Notes: generated by a model from the letters alone, not told the origin. A DNA stretch of 64,000 bases from Sphaerisporangium aureirubrum (GCF_042658925.1 NZ_JBHSRF010000007.1:62001-126000); one strand, 5' to 3'. Positions 32,888 through 41,819 are shown, numbered from the stretch's first letter. A program made the numbers and translations.

Positions 32888-34159
32888 TCACGACACCAGC
32901 TCCCGCCACGACACCCCGTCCTGCCGCGTCGCGTCCTGCCCCGTGAGCTCCACCCACCGCTGGACGATCACGTCGACGTAGCCCGGATCGAGCTCCACGA
33001 CGTTGGCGCTGCGGCCCGTCAGGTGCGCCGCCACCAACGTCGACCCCGAACCCCCGAACGGCTCGTACAGCCGCCCCCCGGGCCTGCACGAGTTGTTGAT
33101 CTGCCGCACGATCAACGCCGTCGGCTTCATCGTCGGATGATCCGCAGACCGCTGCGGCTTCGGGACCTCGAACACCGTGGTCTGCGCGTTCCCGCCGTAC
33201 CAGCCGTCACCACCCCGGCCGAGGCGCCCCTTCCCGCCGGCGGTGAACCCGTACAAGATCGGCTCATGCCGGTACTGGTAATCCGCCCGGCCCAGCACCA
33301 TCTGGCCCTTGTCCCAGATCAGGTTCTGCCGGACCCTCCACCCCGCGCCGAGCATCGCCTGCTCGAATACCCCGCGGAAGATGTCGGGGTGCGCGACGTA
33401 CACCGGCGACCCCGGCCGCAGCGCCGAGCTCGCGCCGGCGAACGCACCGGCGAGCAGCGCAGGCAGCCCCTGCGCCCCGTCGTTCTTGATCGTCAGGGCG
33501 TCCTTGGTCTTCCCCACGTACTCCACGCCGTACGGCGGGTCGGTCCACATGCAGTCCGCCAGCTCGCCGGCCATGACCGCCTCGACCACCTCGGGCTTGG
33601 TGGAGTCCCCGCACACCAGCCGGTGCGGACCCAGCAGCCACACGTCACCTTCGACCGACAACGGCTGCTCAGGCTTGGGGGGCGCGTCGTCGGGGTCGGT
33701 CCGCTGCTCGGGCACGTACAGCGCGGCGATCAGCTGGTCGAAGTACGCCTGGTCGTACCCGGTCCCAGAAAGGTCGGGCTGCGCCTGCTTGAGCAGGTCA
33801 GCGAGGGCGTCGAGGTTGTACCCGGCGACGTCGTTGGCCCGGTTGTCGATGAGCACGATGCGCCGGGCCGCGGACTCGTCAACGTCGACGTACGTCACCG
33901 CGATGTGCGTCCAGCCGAGGTCCCGGGCGGCGCCGACGGTGCCGTTCCCGGCGAGGATCTCGCCGTTGCGCTCGTTGACGACAACGGGCCGGTACTGCCC
34001 GTTGCGCTCGAGGCTGTCGCGGAGCATGTCGTCGTCGTGGGTGCGGGCGTTGCCCGGGTAGTGCCGAAGTTGATCAAGAGGTACCAGCAGGTGATGAAGG
34101 GTCTCCGGCACGCCGTGCCGTGTCGCGTCTCGTCGCGTGTCCTGCATGTCCTGTTCCAT
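32888..34159 (-). CDS. DNA methyltransferase with N-terminal ParB-like domain
   Basis: 423 residues from ATG 34159, preceded by AAGGAGG 8 bases upstream. Residues about 22-115 are a ParB/sulfiredoxin-like domain (LRHYPGNARTH, GQYRPVVVNERNGEILAGNG). The amino-methyltransferase follows: catalytic WTDPPYG at 207-210, SAM-binding PFGGSGSTL at about 367-375 near the end, i.e. motif IV before motif I (beta class, N4-cytosine or N6-adenine). This ParB-plus-MTase layout is common in phages and plasmids, where it modifies element DNA without a partner nuclease. It sits directly upstream of the palindrome cluster. Confidence 0.92.
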   Translation of the reverse strand: MEQDMQDTRRDATRHGVPETLHHLLVPLDQLRHYPGNARTHDDDMLRDSLERNGQYRPVVVNERNGEILAGNGTVGAARDLGWTHIAVTYVDVDESAARRIVLIDNRANDVAGYNLDALADLLKQAQPDLSGTGYDQAYFDQLIAALYVPEQRTDPDDAPPKPEQPLSVEGDVWLLGPHRLVCGDSTKPEVVEAVMAGELADCMWTDPPYGVEYVGKTKDALTIKNDGAQGLPALLAGAFAGASSALRPGSPVYVAHPDIFRGVFEQAMLGAGWRVRQNLIWDKGQMVLGRADYQYRHEPILYGFTAGGKGRLGRGGDGWYGGNAQTTVFEVPKPQRSADHPTMKPTALIVRQINNSCRPGGRLYEPFGGSGSTLVAAHLTGRSANVVELDPGYVDVIVQRWVELTGQDATRQDGVSWRELVS

Positions 34160-34229
34160 CGGGGGGGCCTCCTTGGTGCGGTAAGAGGGCTGTTTCAGGG
34201 GGGTGGCGAGGCAGTGGACCGCAGCCCTG

Positions 34230-34655
34230 TCAGGGCCGCATGTCGTCGGGGATCGGCACACCGGGCGCGGCCTGGACGTGCCGCGCGTCACCCAGGGGGC
34301 GGTGGCAGACGCAGTTCCCGGCGCCGCTGTGGATGTCGCGGGCGTACACGTGCGGCCGCCTGTACTGGCTGGGGAACGGGCCGGCGGCGCCTTCCCACCC
34401 GGGGATGGCGGCCTTGTCGGGCTCGCACTCGGCCTCGCCGCCGAGGGGCCCGCGGTCGCGATCGGCGACGAGCCAGGTGCGGTTGCCGTCGACCGCGACC
34501 GGTCGGCCGGGAGTCCAGTACGGGATGGCGCTGTCCTGCCCTTCAGGGACCATGGGCTGGCTGCCGGTGAAGTCCTGGAGGACGTGGCCGCAGCGGGCGC
34601 ACTGTTGGTAGAGGCCACCCATCTGGGGTTCGCCGGCGACGTGGATGGTGATCAT
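34230..34655 (-). CDS. Hypothetical zinc-containing protein
   Basis: 141 residues from ATG 34655 (ATGA). CARCGHVL near residue 19 and CVCHRPLGDARHVQAAPG-P-DDMR at the end, a C-terminal signature widely seen in small actinobacterial proteins. Contains ADRDRGPLGGEAECEP. Possibly a zinc-binding accessory protein. Confidence 0.65.
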   Translation of the reverse strand: MITIHVAGEPQMGGLYQQCARCGHVLQDFTGSQPMVPEGQDSAIPYWTPGRPVAVDGNRTWLVADRDRGPLGGEAECEPDKAAIPGWEGAAGPFPSQYRRPHVYARDIHSGAGNCVCHRPLGDARHVQAAPGVPIPDDMRP

Positions 34656-37600
34656 CGGTGCTCACCGCCGGTGCCGTTGATGGCGCGGGCAACGCGGAGG
34701 GAGTACCGGTTGCCTACGCCGGCCTGGCCGGCCCACCTGGTGGCGTACTTCAGCCACTCGGCGAGGGGTTCGCGGGCGGCGAGCAGGGCTTCGAGTTCGG
34801 GTTCGGGTTCGCCGCGGACGCCGCAGTCGTTGCAGATCGCGACGGGCTCGGTGGAGGCGGCGAACCTACGGAGCTTGGCGGCGGCTACGTGCAGCTCGTC
34901 CGCGGACGGCTCGCTGGGCAAGTGGAAGGTGATCTTGTTGCTGCGGTGGGCTGCGGCGGTTGTCCCGCTGTCGTGCCGTGAGACCAGGTAGACGCTGGCG
35001 TCGGGTTCACGTTTCTGGGTGTGATCGGCGACGTCCCGGGCGTGGGAGATGCTCTCGAATCGGTGGCCGGTGTTGCGGTCGCCGGTGGGCCCGAGGGTGA
35101 CGATCGCGTGCTGCCCGATCCGCAGTGGGGGTGCGGCGGCCAGGATTCGGTGGCCGAGCTCGACGTTGGTGCCGATCGAGGCAGTTGAGGGTGTCGTCGT
35201 GGGTCCGGCGGCGAACGGGCGGAGCATCTCAGGCACGTCGTCAGGAGTCACGCCGAGGTGGCCGTGCAGGAGGCCGAGGACGTAGGTGTGGTCGGGCTCG
35301 GCGATACGCGCGTCGGCCGAATTGCGGGAGTCTCGGATGGCGGTGGCCCAGCGGCGGAGCTCCTCCTGTCTCGCTGGGGCAGGAGGGCAGCCGTCGGCCT
35401 CGGTGTCGTGACGGTCGAGCCAGTCAGCGAGGAGGCCGAGCGCGGCGGCGCTGGGAAGGGCGGCCTTGGGGATGATCGCGTAGTTGCGCTTAAGGCTCTC
35501 GATGACGGCGCCGGCGTCTGGGAGGGAGTAGTCCCGGGGTGGGACGTACTGGTCGGCGTCGCCGGTGGCCGTGGGTGGCGCGGCGGGCCGGGTGACGCGG
35601 ATGACGGTGCCGAGGTCGACGTCGCTGGCCCACTCTGCGTGGAGGCCTGCGGCGGTGAGCGGGGCGACCCAGTCCTGCAGACCGTCGGGCAGGTGGGGGG
35701 TGCCGGGGGCGAACTCGATGAGGGCCTTGCCGGGGAGGGGGTGGATCACGGCGGTGCCGAAAGCTTCGAGCCAGGTGGTGCCCACGGGGGTGTGCCGGAG
35801 GACCGCGCGGTAGCCGGCGCGGGCGAGGGCGGTCCAGGCGGCGGCCGCCAGGTCGGTGTTGACGGAGTCTTGAGCCGACCACTTGTAGGAGGGGAGGTCT
35901 CTCGGGTCGCAGTTCGGTGGTTCGACGACGGGCGGGGTGGCTTGCGGTTCGCCGGTGTAGGTCTTCGGGCGGCCGTGCGGCGGGGCGTCGCGCATGGTCG
36001 TGAGGAGTTGGCGGGCGGCCTGGAGGTGTGTGTCGTCGGATGATTCGGTGGCTGCGTCGAGCGGGTACCGCGGGAGCTGTTCCCACGGCAGGGTCATGTG
36101 GGCCTGCATCCACAGGACCCCAGGCTGGGTCCCGTGGAGTTCGCTGTACGCCTCCTCCTCGGTGACGCGCGGGGTGTCAGGGGTCGGGGGCTCGCCGTCG
36201 GTGATGGCGTACTCGCAGGTGGCCGGCGCGGCGTGGTAGCGGGCGAGCTCTCTCTCGGCCCAGCGCAGGCGGGTGAAGAGCTCGGGCAGGGCGTCGTGCA
36301 GGCGCCGCTCGGCCCCACGCTGGTCATCGACGAGCTTCGCGTTGAAGGCCTGGTCGAGCAGTTCCTGGACCTCGTCGAAGTCGAGCAGCTCGGGGGGATC
36401 CTCGGGGTCGTGGTCGCCGTCGTGGAAGTCGTTGAGGCCGATGTCCGAGGTGCTGGGCGAGGTGGTGCTACTGGCGTCGGAGGGGTCCTCGGCCCAGACG
36501 CACAGGGCCACGCCGCTGTCGGGGGTGCCGGTCACCTCGGTTTCGAACCCGGCGGCGTTGAGGGTCGCGGCCCAGTTCTGCAGGGTCTTCGGGTCGCGAT
36601 AGGTGCCGGGGCTGAAGGTGACGAGCGAGGAGCCTTCGCCAGGGATTACCAGGACGGCCCCGGGTGGGGGGTCGATCGGCCATATGCCGTCTGGGATGTG
36701 GGCGTTGTACCCGGCGGCGGTGAGCGCGGCCCGAACCTTGACGAGGTGGGTGGCGTCGGCTGGGGGCGGGGTCGGCTTATCGGTGGGGGCGATGCCGAGG
36801 ACGGTTTCGATGTGGCGGTGGAGGGGGCGCAGCGTGTTGGCGCGGTCGTGATCGCCGTGCGCCGCTGTGATCGTTTCTGGGATCTGGGGGGTGCCTGGGA
36901 TACCCGGGGCCAAGGGTTCCGGCTCCTGCGGGGCCTCAGGGGTGCGCGCGGCGGCGCGTGGGGTGATGCGGAGTGCGACGGGTGCGTCGGGGTTGCGGAC
37001 GGTTTCGACGTCGAAGCCGTCGGCGGTGAGCGTCTCGGCCCAGGGTTCAAGGGTCTGGCGTTGGGTCGCGGCCCAGGGGGCGTCGGCGAGGGCGGTGCCG
37101 CGGGCGAGGGTGACCAGGACGGCGCCGGGCTCGCGACTGAGCTGGTAGCCGTCACCTGTGGGTGAGTCGATGGCGGCGGTGGCGCCGGCGTCGGCGAGGG
37201 CGACCCAGACGGCGGCCGCGAGCTCGCTGATGTCCAAGGTGGGCTTGCGGACCTTGTGGATCAGGGTGGTGATCCCCCGGGAGGATGTGCGGGACAGCGT
37301 GTGCCCGGCGGCGTTGCGGGTGACGACCCAGACGCTGGCCTGGTCACCGTGGAGGTTTCGGAGGTGGTCAGCCCTGGAGTAGGCGTCGTCGAGGTGGTCG
37401 TAGATGATGCCGGTGTTGCGGTCGCCCTCGGGGGTGAGGACCACGATCGCGTGCTTTCCTTCGCTCAAGTCGGGCGCGGCGGCGAGTACGCGGAGCGGGA
37501 TTTCCCGATGATCGTTGCGCGGCGCTGTGATCGTTTCTGCGGCCTCGGGGGATCCTGGGATACCGGCGGGTGGGGCCACGGGCGCCTGCGGGGCCTTGGG

Positions 37601-38023
37601 GGCGCGCGTGGGGCCCTCCTGGGATGATCGCTCCGCCCCGGTTTCGGTGGTGAGCGGGTCGGCGCTGTAGAGGTTCACGGTGCGGACGGTGCGGTGCACC
37701 AGCCGGTACCCCTCCTCGCGCAGCGCCTCGACGAGGGGCCACCCGGCCCGCCGGCCGAACGCCTCGCCCACGCCTTCGAGGTCGCCCAGCTTGACGTTGC
37801 GCAGCGCCGCGGCGAGGACGGCAGCGGGGTCGGGCACACCGGGGCACTCGTCGCGGTGGTGCCCGTGGGCGGTTGCCTGGGGCGGGTGGTTACTGCCGTG
37901 GTGGACGCAGTCGGGGTCGGCGTTGGCCGGGTCGACCAGGCCGCACGCCTCCTGGGGGCAGGGGCAGCGGTTCTCGGTGCGGTGGCCGGTGGCGTCGACG
38001 CTTCCGTGGTGGTTGGGGATCAC
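34652..38023 (-). CDS. Large repeat-containing hypothetical protein
   Basis: 1123 residues from GTG 38023 (GTGA), the longest protein in the window. N-terminal CPCPQEACGLVD...DC..H...H-D-CPG domain shared with the next gene. Two copies of a 75-residue module (AAPDLSEGKHAIVVLTPEGDRNTG..., and AAPPLRIGQHAIVTLGPTGDRNTG...) sit at about 210 and 1000, and three copies of a 90-residue module (VWVALADAGATAAI..., VRAALTAAGYNAHI..., AAWTALARAGYRAVL...) between 290 and 850. A CNDCG near the C terminus. No known family; a multi-domain scaffold is plausible. No membrane segments or secretion signal. Confidence 0.75.
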   Translation of the reverse strand: MIPNHHGSVDATGHRTENRCPCPQEACGLVDPANADPDCVHHGSNHPPQATAHGHHRDECPGVPDPAAVLAAALRNVKLGDLEGVGEAFGRRAGWPLVEALREEGYRLVHRTVRTVNLYSADPLTTETGAERSSQEGPTRAPKAPQAPVAPPAGIPGSPEAAETITAPRNDHREIPLRVLAAAPDLSEGKHAIVVLTPEGDRNTGIIYDHLDDAYSRADHLRNLHGDQASVWVVTRNAAGHTLSRTSSRGITTLIHKVRKPTLDISELAAAVWVALADAGATAAIDSPTGDGYQLSREPGAVLVTLARGTALADAPWAATQRQTLEPWAETLTADGFDVETVRNPDAPVALRITPRAAARTPEAPQEPEPLAPGIPGTPQIPETITAAHGDHDRANTLRPLHRHIETVLGIAPTDKPTPPPADATHLVKVRAALTAAGYNAHIPDGIWPIDPPPGAVLVIPGEGSSLVTFSPGTYRDPKTLQNWAATLNAAGFETEVTGTPDSGVALCVWAEDPSDASSTTSPSTSDIGLNDFHDGDHDPEDPPELLDFDEVQELLDQAFNAKLVDDQRGAERRLHDALPELFTRLRWAERELARYHAAPATCEYAITDGEPPTPDTPRVTEEEAYSELHGTQPGVLWMQAHMTLPWEQLPRYPLDAATESSDDTHLQAARQLLTTMRDAPPHGRPKTYTGEPQATPPVVEPPNCDPRDLPSYKWSAQDSVNTDLAAAAWTALARAGYRAVLRHTPVGTTWLEAFGTAVIHPLPGKALIEFAPGTPHLPDGLQDWVAPLTAAGLHAEWASDVDLGTVIRVTRPAAPPTATGDADQYVPPRDYSLPDAGAVIESLKRNYAIIPKAALPSAAALGLLADWLDRHDTEADGCPPAPARQEELRRWATAIRDSRNSADARIAEPDHTYVLGLLHGHLGVTPDDVPEMLRPFAAGPTTTPSTASIGTNVELGHRILAAAPPLRIGQHAIVTLGPTGDRNTGHRFESISHARDVADHTQKREPDASVYLVSRHDSGTTAAAHRSNKITFHLPSEPSADELHVAAAKLRRFAASTEPVAICNDCGVRGEPEPELEALLAAREPLAEWLKYATRWAGQAGVGNRYSLRVARAINGTGGEHR

Positions 38024-38424
38024 AGGTAGGCCTCTCGCGCCGTGGGCGTCGGGTGCTCGGTGTTCAACTGGTCGGCGGCGACACCGAAGGCGAAGACCGC
38101 CTTGCGGATGCGGTGCGCCTGGATGCAGTCGCGGCACTCGCCGGCTTCGGGCGGGGCGAGGTCGTGCGTGGGGCAGCGACCGCTAGCGCCGCGGAGCGCC
38201 TCCTGGGCGAGACGGAGCACGGTCTCGAGGTCGGTGCCGCCGGGGCAGTCGTCTGGGACGTGGCCTTGGCGCATGCTGCGGGGCATGTGGTTGCGGCCGT
38301 GCTGGTCGCAGTCGGGGTCGGCTCGCTCGAAGGCGACGAGGCCGCAGGACTCCTGCTGGCAGGGGCACCGGTCCTCGATGGTGTGGCCGCTGAAGGTGCG
38401 GCCGCGGTGGTATCCGTCGCTCAC
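38020..38424 (-). CDS. Small Cys/His domain protein, paralogue of the large protein's N terminus
   Basis: 134 residues from GTG 38424 (GTGA). RCPCQQESCGLVAFERADPDC...H......H..D-CPGG mirrors residues 18-70 of the 1123-residue protein, followed by CPTHDL...CRDCIQ, a second zinc site. Likely zinc-binding. Confidence 0.65.
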   Translation of the reverse strand: MSDGYHRGRTFSGHTIEDRCPCQQESCGLVAFERADPDCDQHGRNHMPRSMRQGHVPDDCPGGTDLETVLRLAQEALRGASGRCPTHDLAPPEAGECRDCIQAHRIRKAVFAFGVAADQLNTEHPTPTAREAYL

Positions 38425-38816
38425 GGGCGGTCCTTCGTGGTGGCGGGCTGGGCCTGGGACGTCAGCTCGGTGAGGGGGCCGTACTCCGAGAGCAGGGCCG
38501 TGGTCGTGTGGGCGCCGCCGGCCGCGGTCTCGTGCTGCTCGGGGTCGTGGTTCCGCATCCGCCAGCGGCGCAGGTCCTCCGGGCCGGTGGAGGGCCGCTC
38601 CCAGATGTCGCCGTCGAGGTCGTACACGGCCGTGACGCTCGTAGGGATGTCCTTGCCGGGCGCCCACGTGCGGAGGTCGGGGTCGCGGTCGGCGCGGACG
38701 GCGGCGACGAGGCGGCGGGCGATGGCCTCGACCTCTGGGGCGGGGGCGTGGGCGGCGCGCAGCATGCTGATGAAGCCCGCCCAGAGCCGGGCGTCGTTTC
38801 GCGGTTGGGGGGTCAC
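38421..38816 (-). CDS. Hypothetical protein
   Basis: 131 residues from GTG 38816 (GTGA). Helical AIARRLVAAVRADRD and SVTAVYDLDGDIWERPSTGPEDLRRW; a VYDLDGDIWE strand pair is a repeated theme of small element proteins. Function unknown. Confidence 0.6.
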   Translation of the reverse strand: MTPQPRNDARLWAGFISMLRAAHAPAPEVEAIARRLVAAVRADRDPDLRTWAPGKDIPTSVTAVYDLDGDIWERPSTGPEDLRRWRMRNHDPEQHETAAGGAHTTTALLSEYGPLTELTSQAQPATTKDRP

Positions 38817-39013
38817 GGACGCTCCTCGGCGGTGGGAGTGGGGGGCCAGGTGCCGGCCTCGATCTGGGCGAGGCGCTGCTCGAGCAGCGCGGTGAGGCGG
38901 GTGATCCGGCGGTCCCAGCTGGCGCGCTCGCTGCGGGCCTTGGCCAGGTCTGCGCGGATCCCCTCGGGGCTGGCGTGTTCGGTGACCAGGTCGGTGACGG
39001 GAGGAGCAGGCAT
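38813..39013 (-). CDS. Small coiled-coil protein
   Basis: 66 residues from ATG 39013 (overlap by one base, TGATG, with the upstream gene). Helical heptads ADLAKARSERASWDRRITRLTALLEQRLAQIE form a coiled coil. Unknown. Confidence 0.6.
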   Translation of the reverse strand: MPAPPVTDLVTEHASPEGIRADLAKARSERASWDRRITRLTALLEQRLAQIEAGTWPPTPTAEERP

Positions 39014-39411
39014 CAGAACCGCCACCACCCGTCGTAGCCGTCGGGGATGGCCGGGTAGCCGTCGAGCATGGGGCGCAGCAGCGCGAGGTGCCGCTCGATG
39101 ACGTCGGGCTCCTGGGCGCCCCAGTACCTCTGGCCGTCCCAGCGGCCGTCGCAGTCGCCGCCGTACCGGCCGTCCGCGTGGCGCTCGAGGAACTGCACGG
39201 CGTCGGCGGGGCGGTCGTCCTGCAGGTCCCAGAGGGTGCCGATGCAGGCGACGGTGGTGCCCTTGCGGCGGCGGAACCACACGGCGTCGATGCGGCAGTC
39301 ATAGAAGACCCGGCCGGAACCGGGCATGGCCTCCCTGAGGGTGAAGCGGAGGCTGGTGAGGTCGACGGCGTAGGGCCGCTGGGAGATCAGGAACCGGGGA
39401 TCGCGGATCAT
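39013..39411 (-). CDS. Hypothetical protein
   Basis: 132 residues from ATG 39411 (ATGA). Beta-rich: LTSLRFTLREAMPG, FYDCRIDAVWFRRRKGTTVA, then GDCDGRWDGQRYW and a C-terminal helix. No family recognised. Confidence 0.6.
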   Translation of the reverse strand: MIRDPRFLISQRPYAVDLTSLRFTLREAMPGSGRVFYDCRIDAVWFRRRKGTTVACIGTLWDLQDDRPADAVQFLERHADGRYGGDCDGRWDGQRYWGAQEPDVIERHLALLRPMLDGYPAIPDGYDGWWRF

Positions 39412-39848
39412 GCGGGCGCACCGCCCCGCTGACCGTCCGTGGCACAGCCCTGCTCCCACCGCGGGCCCACGCGGCGCCACCGGCACTGCCCGGCGGCGAC
39501 CGCCTGCTCGACCGTCCACCGGGAGCCGTCGGCCACGATGGTGCCGTTGAACGCGATGGCACCTTCGTCGGACAGCGCGACCAGGCGGCCGCAGCCGCAC
39601 TTCGCGCCGGTCAGGACCCGCTCGGCGAGGGCCTGCGCGGCTGCGGCCGGGCCGGGGTGGTTCTCCACGCCGACCCGGGTGCCCTGGTACCGGGCGTGGG
39701 CGTACCAGCCGGCCTGCTCCATGGGGACGTTGTCGTGGAGGTAGCCGATCTCGAAGTCGCGGGCGCCGGTGCGGCCGACGAGGTCAGCGCACGCGACCAG
39801 GGTGTCCCGGTCCTCGGACGGCAGCTCGTTGAGCAGGTCGTTAAGCAC
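39408..39848 (-). CDS. Hypothetical conserved protein of actinomycete elements
   Basis: 146 residues from GTG 39848. LPSEDRDTLVACADLVGRTGARDFEIG, VPMEQAGWYAHARYQGTRVGVE and TGAKCGCGRLVALSDEGA are a recurrent pattern of a family seen in streptomycetes and relatives; a C-terminal WTVEQAVAAGQCRWRR adds another Cys. Metal binding through the CGC motif is likely; activity unknown. Confidence 0.7.
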   Translation of the reverse strand: MLNDLLNELPSEDRDTLVACADLVGRTGARDFEIGYLHDNVPMEQAGWYAHARYQGTRVGVENHPGPAAAAQALAERVLTGAKCGCGRLVALSDEGAIAFNGTIVADGSRWTVEQAVAAGQCRWRRVGPRWEQGCATDGQRGGAPA

Positions 39849-40383
39849 GGGTGGTCCTTTCGGCGACCTGGGCGAGGTGCTGGCCGACGACACGGTTGTG
39901 CCGGGCGTCGGCCAGGGCGTTGTGCTCACCGTCGCCCTGAGCGGGCAGTCGGGGGTTACCGAGGCGGTGGGCTTCCTGCCGCAGGTCGTTGGTCCACATC
40001 GGGATGCCGTCCGGCAGGTCGCTCATGGGGCCGTACAGCCAGGCGAGCATCACGTGAGCGAACGCGCCGTACCACGCCCACAGCTCGACGTCGGGGGTCG
40101 CCACGATGAAGTCCCGGACCTCGTGGGCGATGACGGATAGCGGCTTCACGGCGTGGTAGTCGGGGTGGTCGAGGTCCCAGCGGAGGTTGCGGTCGCCGTC
40201 GACACGCAGGGGCAGGTGCGGGACGACGTTCGCCATGACCCAGGGGTGGCCGGCCAGCTTCCGCAGGTTCATCCGGTCGTGGATGGCGTAGTACTCACGG
40301 TCGTCAGCGGCGACCAGGCCGATGGAAATCGGCATGATCGTGTAACCGTTCTCGTGGAACTCGGTGTCGTACCAGATCTTCAC
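39841..40383 (-). CDS. RNase AS-like 3'-5' exoribonuclease (DEDD fold)
   Basis: 180 residues from GTG 40383 (GTGA). Opening KIWYDTEFHENG puts acidic residues Asp6 and Glu8 where the mycobacterial polyadenylate-specific exonuclease Rv2179c has them; WAWYGAFAHVMLAWLYGPM and the closing HNALADARHNRVV give the His and last Asp of a DEDDh exonuclease. Length also matches. It would degrade RNA 3' ends, with a preference for adenylate tails in the family. Another RNA enzyme of this element. Confidence 0.88.
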   Translation of the reverse strand: MKIWYDTEFHENGYTIMPISIGLVAADDREYYAIHDRMNLRKLAGHPWVMANVVPHLPLRVDGDRNLRWDLDHPDYHAVKPLSVIAHEVRDFIVATPDVELWAWYGAFAHVMLAWLYGPMSDLPDGIPMWTNDLRQEAHRLGNPRLPAQGDGEHNALADARHNRVVGQHLAQVAERTTRA

Positions 40384-40964
40384 GGGGTGTCCTTGGGGAT
40401 CAGCGCGGCGCGTGCGGCCGCGGCGCCGCGGGCGGCGGCATGCTGGTGGTCCTCGGTGTGCTCGGCGGCCGCCGCCACGGTGGGGTCGTCGGCCGGTCGC
40501 GGGAGGTGGACGAGGTAGGGCCAGCCGCAGCGGCCGCTGCGGTACCGGATCCCGAACTCGGCGGCGTGCCAGTGGACCCGCTCGCACCAGGGGCAGGTGA
40601 CGACGGCGAGGCGACGCCCGGGGCGCGACCCTGGGGTGCCGATGACGAGGCGGGCGGTGACGCGCCGGGCGATGATGCAGACCTCGACGACGTCGGGGTT
40701 CGCGGTGTGGCTGCACACCACGGCGCACCGGGGCTGGCACAGGCCCCGGCCTTCGGGGTGCTTGCAGATCAGGCACGCGGGTTCGCAGTCCTCGGCCTGG
40801 GATTCCTTCGACCGGCGGGGACGGGACGGGTGAGTCCGCGGCCGCGGGGCGCGCTGCACGGTCCGCGGTTCGGGCAGCACCGGCGGGGTGGGGTCGGGCT
40901 CGTCGCCGGGAACGCCGAACAGGGCGTCCTGGCCGTCGACGACCGCGGCGGCGCGGCGGCTCAT
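40380..40964 (-). CDS. Cys-rich zinc-binding protein
   Basis: 194 residues from ATG 40964 (ATGA). CEPACLICKHPEGRGLCQPRC plus another Cys, CPWCERVHWHAAEFGIRYRSGRC; several zinc sites. A long basic Pro/Arg N-terminal region (PRTHPSRPRRS) suggests nucleic-acid binding. Not assigned. Confidence 0.65.
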   Translation of the reverse strand: MSRRAAAVVDGQDALFGVPGDEPDPTPPVLPEPRTVQRAPRPRTHPSRPRRSKESQAEDCEPACLICKHPEGRGLCQPRCAVVCSHTANPDVVEVCIIARRVTARLVIGTPGSRPGRRLAVVTCPWCERVHWHAAEFGIRYRSGRCGWPYLVHLPRPADDPTVAAAAEHTEDHQHAAARGAAAARAALIPKDTP

Positions 40965-41203
40965 GCGGAGCCGCCTTCGGGGTCGACGGCGAGGACCTGG
41001 CGGGCGTTGGCGGCGCGGCGGTCGGCGATGACGTCGGGGTCGCGGCGCAGCGGCGGCCGCCACCCGGGCTTGGAGATCCGGTCGGCGATGATCCGCAGCA
41101 CCAGGTCGTTCAGCGAGACCTCGGCGACGTAGGGCTGGAGGTCGCGGCGCAGGCCTTCGCGGAGGTCGCGGAACGCCTGGGTGATGTCGGGGTCGGAGCT
41201 CAT
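40961..41203 (-). CDS. Small helical protein
   Basis: 80 residues from ATG 41203 (ATGA). AFRDLREGLRRDLQPYVAE and DLVLRIIADRIS form amphipathic helices. Unknown. Confidence 0.6.
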   Translation of the reverse strand: MSSDPDITQAFRDLREGLRRDLQPYVAEVSLNDLVLRIIADRISKPGWRPPLRRDPDVIADRRAANARQVLAVDPEGGSA

Positions 41204-41541
41204 CGGGGCCTCCGGGTGGGGGACGTGTCGGGGTCGTCGAGCAGCACGCTCAGCAGCTGCGTGCGTTCGTCGTCGGTGAGCACCAGCGGCGCGGTGATCT
41301 CGTTGACGAGGTCGCGGCGCGAGACGATGACGGCAGCCGGGTCGTGCGCGGTGAGGGTGCAGGAGTGGTCGGCCTGCAGGCAGTTGCCGCATTGCATGCG
41401 GCCTTCGGCGAGGTCGGCGGTGTGGGCGAGGCACAGGTCGCGGGTGGCGACGTGCTCGTGGGGGCATCCCGCGGTGACGGCACGGGCCGCGGTGCGGGTG
41501 CAGGCGGTTCCGCTTGTGACGTCGAAGCCGATGCACTTCAC
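41200..41541 (-). CDS. Zinc-binding protein
   Basis: 113 residues from GTG 41541 (GTGA). CIGFDVTSGTACTRTA, a CPHEH and a CLAHTADLAEGRMQCGNC string, i.e. at least two Cys/His sites. Then TLTAHDPAAVIVSRRDLVNE. A small nucleic-acid accessory protein is plausible. Confidence 0.65.
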   Translation of the reverse strand: MKCIGFDVTSGTACTRTAARAVTAGCPHEHVATRDLCLAHTADLAEGRMQCGNCLQADHSCTLTAHDPAAVIVSRRDLVNEITAPLVLTDDERTQLLSVLLDDPDTSPTRRPR

Positions 41542-41819
41542 GGCGTCCTCCGGGTGGGGAGTAGCAGCGCGTCGGCGGCGTCGCGGTCGGTGGACCGCCG
41601 CTCGGCGGTCACTGCGTCGACCAGGCCCGATTGCCGAATGAGGGTGTGGGTCCAATCCAGGAGCGCGAGGGTCCAGGCGGCGCGGGCCTTCTCGTAGTGC
41701 AGGCCGCCGGGGGTGCGCCGGGCGACGTCGTAGGCCGATGCGGTGCTGTCGAGGGTGGCCCGAGCCGCGCGCAGGTCGCGGTCGGCGGCGTCGCGGGCCG
41801 TCTGGGCGGAGGAGGTCAT
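41538..41819 (-). CDS. Small helical protein
   Basis: 93 residues from ATG 41819 (ATGA). RDAADRDLRAARATLDSTA and EKARAAWTLALLDWTHTLI are charged helices. Unknown. Confidence 0.6.
   Translation of the reverse strand: MTSSAQTARDAADRDLRAARATLDSTASAYDVARRTPGGLHYEKARAAWTLALLDWTHTLIRQSGLVDAVTAERRSTDRDAADALLLPTRRTP

Noticed and set aside
32725..32946. Rightward open frame crossing the palindrome cluster
   Set aside because: Pro/Ala/Arg-rich product with no domain, overlapping the methyltransferase gene antisense and two palindromes; composition typical of GC-rich shadow frames.
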